Positions 1-5,791 are shown, counted from the first letter of the stretch. The stretch is 8,220 nt of DNA from an uncultured Aggregatibacter sp. (GCF_901873365.1 NZ_CABFLM010000090.1:1-8220); one strand, 5' to 3'. Numbers and translations are program-made. Notes: generated by a model from the sequence alone, not told the origin.

Positions 1-1438
1 GTCTAGAAGACTCAGAAGAACGAAAATTGTATGTACTATGGGGCCGGCAACCGACCGTGGTAACAATTTGGAAAAAATTATTGCCGCTGGGGCGAATGTC
101 GTGCGTATGAACTTCTCGCATGGGACACCGGAAGACCATATTGCTCGTGCTGAGAAAGTACGCGAAATTGCGAAGAAATTAGGAAAAACGGTTGCGATCT
201 TAGGTGACTTACAGGGCCCGAAAATTCGGGTATCTACCTTTAAAGACGGTAAAATTTTCTTAAATATCGGCGACAAATTTGTTTTAGATGCTGAGTTACC
301 GAAAGGTGAGGGAACACAAGAAGTTGTTGGTTTAGACTATAAAACCTTACCTCAAGATGTCGTACCGGGCGATATTCTTTTATTAGACGATGGTCGCGTT
401 CAATTAAAAGTGTTATCCACCGAAGGCGCAAAAGTTTTCACCGAGGTAACCGTTGGTGGACCTTTATCAAATAATAAAGGTATCAATAAATTAGGTGGTG
501 GTTTATCAGCTGATGCACTAACTGAGAAAGATAAAGCTGATATTATCACCGCTGCCCGCATTGGGGTGGATTATTTGGCCGTTTCTTTCCCGCGTTCCGG
601 CGAGGACTTAAATTATGCCCGTCAATTAGCGAGAGATGCTGGCTTAAATGCAAAAATTGTTGCCAAAGTGGAACGTGCCGAAGCGGTAGCTACCGATGAA
701 GCGATGGATGATATCATTTTAGCGTCTGATGTTATCATGGTTGCCCGCGGGGACTTAGGGGTTGAAATCGGTGATCCGGAATTAGTCGCCGTTCAGAAAA
801 AATTGATTCGTCGTTCTCGTCAATTAAATCGTGTGGTGATTACTGCAACACAAATGATGGAATCGATGATCAGCAATCCAATGCCAACCCGCGCAGAAGT
901 TATGGACGTGGCAAATGCCGTATTAGACGGTACTGACGCGGTTATGCTGTCTGCGGAAACGGCTGCCGGTCAATATCCAGCGGAAACGGTGGCGTCTATG
1001 GCAAAAGTGTGCTTAGGGGCAGAAAAAATGCCGGGAGCCAGCGTGTCACACCATCGTATAAATATCGAATTTGATGATATTGAGGAAACGATTGCAATGT
1101 CAGCGATGTTCGCAGCGAATCATATGAAAGGGGTGAGTGCTATTATTGCAATGAGTAGTAGTGGTCGTACGCCATTGTTAATGTCTCGAATCAGTTCTGG
1201 TTTGCCTATTTTTGCGTTATCTCGTCACCAAGAAACCTTAAATTTATGTGCGTTATATCGCGGTGTAACACCGGTGCTTTATGATGACATTAGCCGCACA
1301 ATGGAGGGGGCGCAAAAAGCCATTTCCTTGTTAAAAGATAAAGGCTTCTTAATGGCAGGGGATGTAGTGTTATTAACTCAAGGGGCAGAATTTGCAGACG
1401 GCGGTTCAAATACCTGCCGTATTCTGACAGTAGAGTAA
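1..1438 (+). CDS. pykA: Pyruvate kinase, PykA (type II) class; start codon cut by window edge
   Basis: Catalyses the last step of glycolysis in the cytoplasm: phosphoenolpyruvate plus ADP gives pyruvate plus ATP. The frame is open from base 2 and reads S-R-R-L-R-R-T-K-I-V-C-T-M-G-P-A-T-D, matching the N-terminus of E. coli PykA. Base 1 is therefore the G of the start ATG, and the ATG at 38 is internal (residue 14). Full length would be 479 aa against 480 in E. coli. Visible landmarks, counted from the true start, are the substrate and nucleotide loop VVRMNFSHG (Arg36, Asn38, Ser40), the active-site signature KIVAKVERAEAV with catalytic Lys223, the metal-site motif ARGDLG (Asp252), and TATQMMESM. 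The B domain lies roughly at residues 70-170 and the C-terminal regulatory domain from about 350. PykA-type enzymes in E. coli are activated by AMP and sugar phosphates; that regulation is assumed here by homology. The gene is monocistronic on its 3' side, closed by a strong terminator. Confidence 0.97.
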   Translation, partial: SRRLRRTKIVCTMGPATDRGNNLEKIIAAGANVVRMNFSHGTPEDHIARAEKVREIAKKLGKTVAILGDLQGPKIRVSTFKDGKIFLNIGDKFVLDAELPKGEGTQEVVGLDYKTLPQDVVPGDILLLDDGRVQLKVLSTEGAKVFTEVTVGGPLSNNKGINKLGGGLSADALTEKDKADIITAARIGVDYLAVSFPRSGEDLNYARQLARDAGLNAKIVAKVERAEAVATDEAMDDIILASDVIMVARGDLGVEIGDPELVAVQKKLIRRSRQLNRVVITATQMMESMISNPMPTRAEVMDVANAVLDGTDAVMLSAETAAGQYPAETVASMAKVCLGAEKMPGASVSHHRINIEFDDIEETIAMSAMFAANHMKGVSAIIAMSSSGRTPLLMSRISSGLPIFALSRHQETLNLCALYRGVTPVLYDDISRTMEGAQKAISLLKDKGFLMAGDVVLLTQGAEFADGGSNTCRILTVE

Positions 1439-1445
1439 TTGTTAA

Positions 1446-1481
1446 AGAAGGCTTAGTAAGTTTACTAAGCCTTCTGTTTTT
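1446..1481 (+). terminator. Rho-independent terminator of pykA
   Basis: A perfect 14-bp stem (1446-1459 pairing with 1462-1475), with the turn at 1460-1461, begins 7 bases after the pykA stop. It is followed by G and five T (1477-1481). The terminal A-T pairs probably open to give a 4-base loop. On the minus strand the stem is preceded by only a short A-run, so it would act mainly on pykA. Confidence 0.93.
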
Positions 1482-1504
1482 ATGAAATCGATTAAATAGG
1501 GTTA

Positions 1505-1605
1505 ATTTTCACCGCACTTAATGTTCACTGCGCTTAATTTTTTACCGCGCTTAATTTTTTACCACACTGGGTCTTCACCGTGTTTTATACTGTTTACCGC
1601 TTTTA
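1505..1605. repeat. Degenerate tandem array of uptake-signal-like units
   Basis: One perfect complement of the Haemophilus-type uptake core (ACCGCACTT, 1511-1519) is followed by a series of related 9-mers in the same orientation: ACTGCGCTT (1527), ACCGCGCTT (1544), ACCACACTG (1561), ACCGTGTTT (1577) and ACCGCTTTT (1596). Start-to-start steps are 16, 17, 17, 16 and 19 bases, and several units continue with TAAT and a T-run. The last unit overlaps the stop codon of the convergent bioD gene. Only the first copy fits the known core exactly. The rest look like decayed or diverged copies, although part of the similarity could come from low complexity. Confidence 0.55.
1511..1519 (-). repeat. DNA uptake signal sequence, perfect core
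   Basis: ACCGCACTT is the complement of the 9-base core recognised during natural transformation in Haemophilus, Aggregatibacter and Pasteurella. It lies between the pykA terminator and the end of bioD, where such signals are common. Confidence 0.85.
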
Positions 1606-2331
1606 TGCGACCCATTCTGTTCGTATATACGTCAATCGGTCAAGCCCTGTAATAAAGTGGCTTAAGTCTTGTTCCTCAGGTCGATGAATATAGGCGATCT
1701 CACCGAGTAATGGCGCATCTATTTTTTGTTTTAATGTTTCAATAATTTCAGCATAATGACCGAGGCCGGGGTTAATTCGATTTGCAACCCATCCCAATAG
1801 TGGCAGATTCTTGCTAAGTATTGACTGCACAGTCAATAAGGCATGATTAATACAGCCTTCTTTAATTCCCACCACGACGATAGTTGGCATATTGTGTTCA
1901 GCAACCCAGTCGGCAAAACTATAGTCTTTATTAATGGGCGTCAACCAACCGAAAGCCCCTTCGACAGCAACCGAGGAATATTTTGCGGATAGCCGTGCCA
2001 AATCTGCATTAAGCTTCTCGATTTTAACTCGTTGACTTTCTTCTGTTAAAATAGGGATAGTATGCAAGAACGTGTAACTATTGACTTCTTCATAGGTAAC
2101 ATTTTCGCTTGTGCTATTCATCAACGTTAGAACATCAGAATTATCTTTCGTTTCATAGTCACTTTCTTCCTGCAAAGACTTCAGCGAATATATCGGTTCA
2201 TCTTGCCCGAATGCAATTGGCTTGTACCCAACGACTTTAATGCCCGCTTTTTGCAAAGCTTGCATGATTGCACGTGTTACAATCGTTTTGCCAACATTCG
2301 TATCAGTTCCTGTGATAAAAAAACTACTCAT
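1603..2331 (-). CDS. bioD: Dethiobiotin synthetase family protein, YnfK/BioD2-like
   Basis: Member of the P-loop ATPase family that closes the ureido ring of dethiobiotin from diaminopelargonate, CO2 and ATP in biotin synthesis. It resembles the E. coli BioD paralogue YnfK more than BioD itself: after the P-loop (GTDTNVGKT, residues 8-16) it has YKPIA with Lys37, then EGAFGW (124-129), VVVGIKEGCINHALLT and WVANRINPGL (181-190). Three in-frame ATGs lie in a row (2337, 2334, 2331). The Shine-Dalgarno AGAGG (2338-2342) abuts the first and sits 6 bases before the third. I therefore chose 2331, which gives 242 aa and places the P-loop exactly as in E. coli BioD. Residues 45-100 form a poorly conserved Ser/Glu-rich insert. 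The P-loop Glu of classical BioD is Asn here, and the glycine-rich EGAGGW loop carries Phe127. No other biotin gene is adjacent, so whether it makes dethiobiotin is inferred. Confidence 0.88.
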   Translation of the reverse strand: MSSFFITGTDTNVGKTIVTRAIMQALQKAGIKVVGYKPIAFGQDEPIYSLKSLQEESDYETKDNSDVLTLMNSTSENVTYEEVNSYTFLHTIPILTEESQRVKIEKLNADLARLSAKYSSVAVEGAFGWLTPINKDYSFADWVAEHNMPTIVVVGIKEGCINHALLTVQSILSKNLPLLGWVANRINPGLGHYAEIIETLKQKIDAPLLGEIAYIHRPEEQDLSHFITGLDRLTYIRTEWVA

Positions 2332-2342
2332 CATCATCCTCT
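2329..2342 (-). promoter_or_regulatory. Ribosome binding site deciding among three consecutive ATGs
   Basis: Read on the minus strand this is AGAGG followed directly by ATGATGATG. The purine run is zero, three and six bases from the three ATGs. Only the third has a normal spacer, so translation most likely starts at 2331. The first two would add one or two Met residues. Confidence 0.6.
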
Positions 2343-2637
2343 TTTCTACTTTAGTCGTGAGATTCTAGATGAAAAAGGGTGATGTTATTTTGAGATAAAA
2401 CAATATTTAATAAATTTATCGATCTTTTTACATAAAATACATGAAGATATCCCGATTATTTATGCTTTTATGTCATCAAAATAAATACGGATTAATCAGG
2501 AAGGATTTTGATTCAAATGAGATGTGTCTGCCACCTGTATTGCCTTAAAAATAAAAGCATCAATAGATTTTGGTAAATTTTCTAACTTAATGTAAACTAG
2601 TACAGTTCTAGAAAAATGGATTAAATTTGAGGTATAT
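2343..2637. other. Divergent bioD/asnS intergenic region
   Basis: About 300 bases of AT-rich DNA lie between two divergent genes and must hold both promoters. On the asnS side a plausible sigma-70 promoter is annotated separately. On the bioD side there are several A/T hexamers, such as TAGAAT at 2364-2369 read on the minus strand, but none has a matching -35 box, so I call no promoter. The segment 2495-2560 is less A/T-rich than its flanks and unexplained. No convincing operator, riboswitch, T-box or small gene is visible. Confidence 0.6.
2570..2598 (+). promoter_or_regulatory. Candidate sigma-70 promoter of asnS
   Basis: TTGGTA (2570-2575), a 17-base spacer and TAAACT (2593-2598) lie about 40 bases before the asnS start. 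Each hexamer matches the consensus at four of six positions. This would give a short leader of about 33 nt. The match is moderate and the region is AT-rich, so the assignment is tentative. Confidence 0.45.
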
Positions 2638-4041
2638 ATGACAAAAATTGCATCAATTGTAGATGTGCTACAGGGCAAAATCGCAATTGGCGAAAAAGTG
2701 ACTGTACGCGGTTGGGTACGCACCCGTCGCGATTCCAAAGCCGGCCTATCTTTCCTTGCCGTTTATGACGGTTCTTGCTTTGCCCCCATTCAAGCCATCG
2801 TAAACAATGATATCGTTAATTATGAATCTGAAGTATTGCGTTTAACTACCGGTTGTTCCGTCATTGTAACAGGGACAGTGGTTGAATCGCCAGCTGAAGG
2901 TCAAGCCGTTGAGTTACAAGCAGAGAAGGTGGAAGTTACCGGCTGGGTCGAAGATCCGGAAACCTATCCAATGGCAGCAAAACGTCATTCAATCGAATAT
3001 TTACGGGAAGTTGCCCACCTTCGCCCTCGCACGAATATTATCGGTGCCGTTGCACGTGTACGTCATTGTTTGGCTCAAGCCATTCATCGCTTTTTCCACG
3101 AGCAAGGTTTCTATTGGGTGGCAACGCCGTTAATCACCGCTTCCGACACGGAAGGTGCGGGCGAAATGTTCCGTGTTTCTACGTTAGATTTAGAAAACTT
3201 GCCACGCACAGATAAAGGTGCGGTGGATTTTAGCCAAGATTTCTTCGGTAAAGAATCATTCTTAACCGTATCTGGTCAATTAAACGGTGAAACTTACGCT
3301 TGTGCATTAAGTAAAATCTATACGTTTGGGCCAACGTTCCGTGCTGAAAACTCCAACACAACCCGTCACTTGGCAGAATTCTGGATGATTGAACCAGAAG
3401 TGGCTTTTGCAACGCTCGCAGACAACGCAAAACTTGCCGAAGATATGTTGAAATATGTTTTCCGTGCGGTGTTAACAGAACGTCGTGATGATTTGGAATT
3501 CTTTGCTAAACATGTTGACAGCGATGTCATTAATCGCTTGGAACGTTTCATTCATTCCGATTTCGCCCAAGTAGATTACACCGATGCGATTGAGATTTTA
3601 TTGAAATCCGGAAAAACCTTTGAATTCCCGGTTTCTTGGGGAATTGACCTTTCTTCCGAACATGAACGTTATTTAGCAGAAGAATATTTCAAATCGCCTG
3701 TTGTGGTGAAAAACTATCCGAAAGACATCAAAGCCTTCTATATGCGTTTAAACGATGACGGAAAAACTGTTGCAGCGATGGATGTGTTAGCACCGGGAAT
3801 CGGTGAAATCATTGGTGGTTCACAACGTGAAGAACGTTTAGATGTGCTAGATAAACGGATGGAAGAAATGGGCTTAAACCCTGAAGATTATTGGTGGTAC
3901 CGCGATTTACGCCGTTATGGCACCGTGCCGCATTCCGGCTTTGGTTTAGGTTTTGAACGTCTCATTGTTTATGTGACAGGATTGCAAAACATTCGTGATG
4001 TGATTCCATTCCCACGTGCACCACGCAACGCAAACTTCTAA
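2638..4041 (+). CDS. asnS: Asparagine--tRNA ligase (AsnRS)
   Basis: Cytoplasmic class IIb aminoacyl-tRNA synthetase that charges tRNA-Asn with asparagine using ATP. The 467 aa align almost end to end with E. coli AsnRS (466 aa). Residues 20-100 form the OB-fold anticodon-binding domain (VTVRGWVRTRRDSKAG near its start). The catalytic domain shows class II motif 1 (about 151-167, RFFHEQGFYW then TPLIT), motif 2 with Arg235 and Glu237 (TFRAENSN...RHLAEFW, about 233-254) and motif 3 (GFGLGFERL, 434-442, with Arg441). The signature RRYGTVPHSGFGLG is typical of AsnRS rather than AspRS. The start at 2638 is supported by GAGG at 2629-2632 with a 5-base spacer and by homology. The gene stands alone, divergent from bioD and closed by a terminator. 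Presence of asnS implies direct Asn-tRNA charging rather than the amidotransferase route. Confidence 0.98.
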   Translation: MTKIASIVDVLQGKIAIGEKVTVRGWVRTRRDSKAGLSFLAVYDGSCFAPIQAIVNNDIVNYESEVLRLTTGCSVIVTGTVVESPAEGQAVELQAEKVEVTGWVEDPETYPMAAKRHSIEYLREVAHLRPRTNIIGAVARVRHCLAQAIHRFFHEQGFYWVATPLITASDTEGAGEMFRVSTLDLENLPRTDKGAVDFSQDFFGKESFLTVSGQLNGETYACALSKIYTFGPTFRAENSNTTRHLAEFWMIEPEVAFATLADNAKLAEDMLKYVFRAVLTERRDDLEFFAKHVDSDVINRLERFIHSDFAQVDYTDAIEILLKSGKTFEFPVSWGIDLSSEHERYLAEEYFKSPVVVKNYPKDIKAFYMRLNDDGKTVAAMDVLAPGIGEIIGGSQREERLDVLDKRMEEMGLNPEDYWWYRDLRRYGTVPHSGFGLGFERLIVYVTGLQNIRDVIPFPRAPRNANF

Positions 4042-4055
4042 TTCTAGCAAGAAAT

Positions 4056-4092
4056 AAAAATCCCCTTATTCGTTACGAAAAGGGGATTTTTT
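4056..4092. terminator. Bidirectional terminator between asnS and the lipoprotein gene
   Basis: A 12-bp stem, AAAAATCCCCTT (4056-4067) with its complement at 4080-4091, ends in T-runs on both strands. The loop can pair further (TTCG 4069-4072 with CGAA 4076-4079, one bulged A at 4068), leaving a 3-base tip. It lies 14 bases after the asnS stop and 23 bases beyond the stop of the converging gene, so it can serve both. Confidence 0.92.
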
Positions 4093-4114
4093 ATGGAGAT
4101 TGGCTTAAGCAGAA

Positions 4115-4618
4115 TTATTGTGCTTTAGCATTTCCATTAAATTTTTTCTCTAATGCAAGGCTTTGCTCTTGTAGTTTCGCCATGGCATCTTTTAATTTTT
4201 CTGCTTTTGCTAAATAAGCTTTTTGTTGTTCTTCCGTTGGCTCGCCTAAGCTCACATTCGCTTGATCAACCAATAAATCGCTTGCTAAGCTAAGCACAGT
4301 TTTTGTTTGTTCTTTGACTTCATTAATTGAAGCAGATTGAATTTTTAACGATTCTAAGCTAGCAATTGTGTTTTTTACAGAGTTATTAAAGGTGTCAATC
4401 GCTTCTTGAATCTTTTTATTGTCTTTGGCTTGTACCGCCACCATAAGATCTTGTTGGAATTTTTGTTGGGATTGGAGCTGTGTTTGCTCTTGGTTTCTGT
4501 TCCATTCAATTAACGCATTATAATCAGCCGTTTCAACTGCAGGATCTACCGCTTTATCACAAGCTGCCAAAAAAACAGCAAATAAAGCAACAGCGCCAAA
4601 TTTAATTAATTTTTTCAT
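4115..4618 (-). CDS. Small predicted lipoprotein of unknown function
   Basis: I do not recognise the family. The 167-aa product begins with a basic n-region and a hydrophobic stretch ending in the lipobox LAAC (residues 17-20), so signal peptidase II should cleave before Cys20. The residue after the Cys is Asp, which in E. coli is an inner-membrane retention signal; Lys at the next position may weaken it. The mature part (about 148 aa) is hydrophilic, rich in Gln, Lys, Ala and Glu, with few aromatic residues and no further Cys. It looks almost wholly alpha-helical with likely coiled-coil character at about 36-115 and 130-160. The start at 4618 is supported by AAGGA with a 6-base spacer. The gene lies 66 bases downstream of rplY on the same strand but beyond rplY's terminator. 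I see no good promoter in the gap, so it may depend on a weak promoter or on read-through. It is a real gene by its signal peptide and RBS; function unknown. Confidence 0.85.
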   Translation of the reverse strand: MKKLIKFGAVALFAVFLAACDKAVDPAVETADYNALIEWNRNQEQTQLQSQQKFQQDLMVAVQAKDNKKIQEAIDTFNNSVKNTIASLESLKIQSASINEVKEQTKTVLSLASDLLVDQANVSLGEPTEEQQKAYLAKAEKLKDAMAKLQEQSLALEKKFNGNAKAQ

Positions 4619-4650
4619 AATCTATCCTTTATGTAATAGTGGTATATAAA

Positions 4651-4678
4651 GAAAACTCCAGAGACCATCTGGAGTTTT
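4651..4678 (-). terminator. Rho-independent terminator of rplY
   Basis: An 11-bp perfect stem (4652-4662 with 4668-4678) encloses a 5-base loop and starts 6 bases after the rplY stop. Read on the minus strand it ends in TTTT-C-TTT. It separates rplY from the lipoprotein gene, although read-through remains possible. The plus-strand side also ends in T5, but no gene reads into it from that side. Confidence 0.88.
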
Positions 4679-4684
4679 TATCAA

Positions 4685-4972
4685 TTATGCACGTTTGAAG
4701 TCAATGTGCACAAGTTTCGGCTTAAATGGGTGACGTTGCATTGCTTGCACTTTCACAGCCACCTCTTTACCATCAATCACTAATGTGATGACGTCAGAAT
4801 AGAAAGAATCATGCGCTTGCGCATTGTTTAATTCATCGTGACTTAAAATGATAGATACAGGCTCTTCCTTGCCACCATAAACGATAGCCGGGATTTGACC
4901 GTTGTGACGCAGGCGGCGGCTCGCACCCTTACCTTGCGCTGTACGAACTTCAGCGTTGAATTTAAATGCCAT
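4685..4972 (-). CDS. rplY: 50S ribosomal protein L25
   Basis: Binds loop E and helix IV of 5S rRNA in the central protuberance of the large ribosomal subunit. The 95-aa product is the short single-domain form, as in E. coli (94 aa), without the C-terminal extension of the CTC/TL5 type. Diagnostic stretches are NAEVRTAQGKGASRRLR (N-terminal, basic), PAIVYGGKEEP, FYSDVITLVIDGKEVAVKVQ and the C-terminal QRHPFKPKLVHIDFKRA. The ATG at 4972 is preceded by a weak Shine-Dalgarno (AAGAGA about 9 bases upstream). That fits published work on E. coli rplY, which has an atypical SD in a conserved leader. It is a separate transcription unit with its own promoter and terminator. In E. coli rplY is repressed translationally by L25 and its promoter by ppGpp/DksA; the features seen upstream here are compatible with both. 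Confidence 0.97.
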   Translation of the reverse strand: MAFKFNAEVRTAQGKGASRRLRHNGQIPAIVYGGKEEPVSIILSHDELNNAQAHDSFYSDVITLVIDGKEVAVKVQAMQRHPFKPKLVHIDFKRA

Positions 4973-5063
4973 TTTAGTGTTCTCTTTTTAAAGATTTAAA
5001 CGAATAAAAATCGCAGGCGACCCAGCGATTTCACAAAATTTGCTCAAAGTCTGAACTTTGAGG
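4973..5063 (-). ncRNA. Structured rplY 5' leader, candidate L25 autoregulatory RNA
   Basis: The predicted transcript has about 90 nt before the rplY ATG, with two hairpins. Hairpin 1 is a perfect 8-bp stem, CUCAAAGU (5062-5055) with ACUUUGAG (5050-5043), capped by UCAG. Hairpin 2 pairs AAAUCGC (5031-5025) with GCGAUUU (5014-5008). Inside it GGG (5023-5021) pairs with CCU (5017-5015) around a UCG loop, with one bulged U. UUAUU follows, so hairpin 2 could also act as a weak attenuator. The apical part UGGGUCGCCUGCGA resembles the helix IV/loop E part of 5S rRNA that L25 binds. Autogenous control by L25 is known in E. coli; the assignment of these hairpins as the target is inference. Confidence 0.6.
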
Positions 5064-5098
5064 TTGGCGATTATAATAAATTCGTATAGGTAATGCAA
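5063..5098 (-). promoter_or_regulatory. Sigma-70 promoter of rplY
   Basis: Read on the minus strand: TTGCAT (5098-5093), exactly 17 bases, then a consensus TATAAT (5075-5070), with transcription expected to begin near 5065-5063. The stretch just after the -10 box is CGCC, a GC-rich discriminator of the kind found at promoters inhibited by ppGpp and DksA. That is consistent with what is reported for E. coli rplY. This is the best promoter in the window. Confidence 0.85.
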
Positions 5099-5185
5099 AC
5101 TCAATTAAGCACTTTTTCCTAGCCATATTCAGGCAAGATGGGATAAAATGGGCAGGTTATTTTTAGTTTTAGGACGCTTTTATTC

Positions 5186-5791
5186 ATGGAATTTCTGATT
5201 AATTTTTTTAGCAATTACGGTTATTTCGCCGTGTTATTTGTTTTGATTATCTGTGGTTTTGGCGTACCGATTCCGGAAGATATTACATTAGTTTCCGGCG
5301 GTGTTATTTCCGGTTTGGGATATGCTAATGTGCATATCATGTTGGTCGTAAGCTTGCTTGGTGTGTTGTTAGGCGATAGCACGATGTATTGGCTTGGTCG
5401 TATTTATGGTACTAAAATTCTACGTTTTAGACCTATTCGTCGCTTTTTGACTTTAGAGCGTTTACGCATGGTACGTAGTAAATTCGATCAATATGGCAAT
5501 CGTGTATTATTTGTCGCGCGATTTTTACCCGGTTTACGCGCCCCGATTTACATGGTTGCCGGAATTACCCGACGGGTGAGTTTTACGCGTTTTGTATTAT
5601 TAGATTTCTGTGCTGCGATTATTTCCGTGCCAATTTGGGTTTATCTCGGTGATTTTGGTGCCAGCAATTTAGATTGGCTACACGCACAAATTAAGAAAGG
5701 CCAATCAGTAATTTATATCTTAATCGCGCTCCTTGTGGTTTATCTTGTTTGGAAATGGCATAAAAATCGTAAGAAAGCCCAACAAAGTTAA
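5186..5791 (+). CDS. DedA family (SNARE-associated) inner-membrane protein
   Basis: A 201-aa polytopic membrane protein of the DedA/VTT family. Members are implicated in proton-dependent transport, membrane homeostasis and lipid-carrier or phospholipid movement; the substrate here cannot be read from sequence. Hallmarks seen are an N-terminal hydrophobic segment (13-30) leading into GVPIPED (26-32, acidic Glu31), GDSTMYWLGRIYG (63-75, Asp64) and ARFLPGLRAP (111-120, Arg112 and Arg118) followed by the glycine of VAGIT. These acidic and arginine positions correspond to those needed for function in E. coli YqjA/YghB. Further hydrophobic helices lie at about 50-62, 136-155 and 174-191, and the tail is basic (KWHKNRKK), presumably cytoplasmic. 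The start at 5186 follows AGGA (5171-5174) at a rather long 11-base spacing. A -10-like TAAAAT lies at 5144-5149 without a clear -35. The gene is divergent from rplY, a neighbourhood I believe is also found in H. influenzae. Confidence 0.9.
   Translation: MEFLINFFSNYGYFAVLFVLIICGFGVPIPEDITLVSGGVISGLGYANVHIMLVVSLLGVLLGDSTMYWLGRIYGTKILRFRPIRRFLTLERLRMVRSKFDQYGNRVLFVARFLPGLRAPIYMVAGITRRVSFTRFVLLDFCAAIISVPIWVYLGDFGASNLDWLHAQIKKGQSVIYILIALLVVYLVWKWHKNRKKAQQS

Noticed and set aside
2590..2598. TGTAAAC-like string as a possible BirA (biotin repressor) half-site near bioD
   Set aside because: No second GTTTACA half-site follows at the expected spacing, and it lies about 260 bases from bioD on the asnS side.
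2593..2609. CTAG...CTAG near the asnS -10 box, reminiscent of a Trp repressor operator
   Set aside because: The two CTAG half-sites are 7 bases apart instead of 4 and the flanks do not match; likely chance in AT-rich DNA.
2496..2738. 80-residue minus-strand open frame across the asnS start
   Set aside because: It overlaps the conserved asnS N-terminus antisense, has no clear RBS or recognisable domain, and its first third is just the complement of asnS codons.
3207..3219. AAAGGTGCGGTGG in asnS as a fifth uptake signal
   Set aside because: It has an extra G inside the core (AAGGTGCGGT), so it is not a match; it encodes conserved AsnRS residues.
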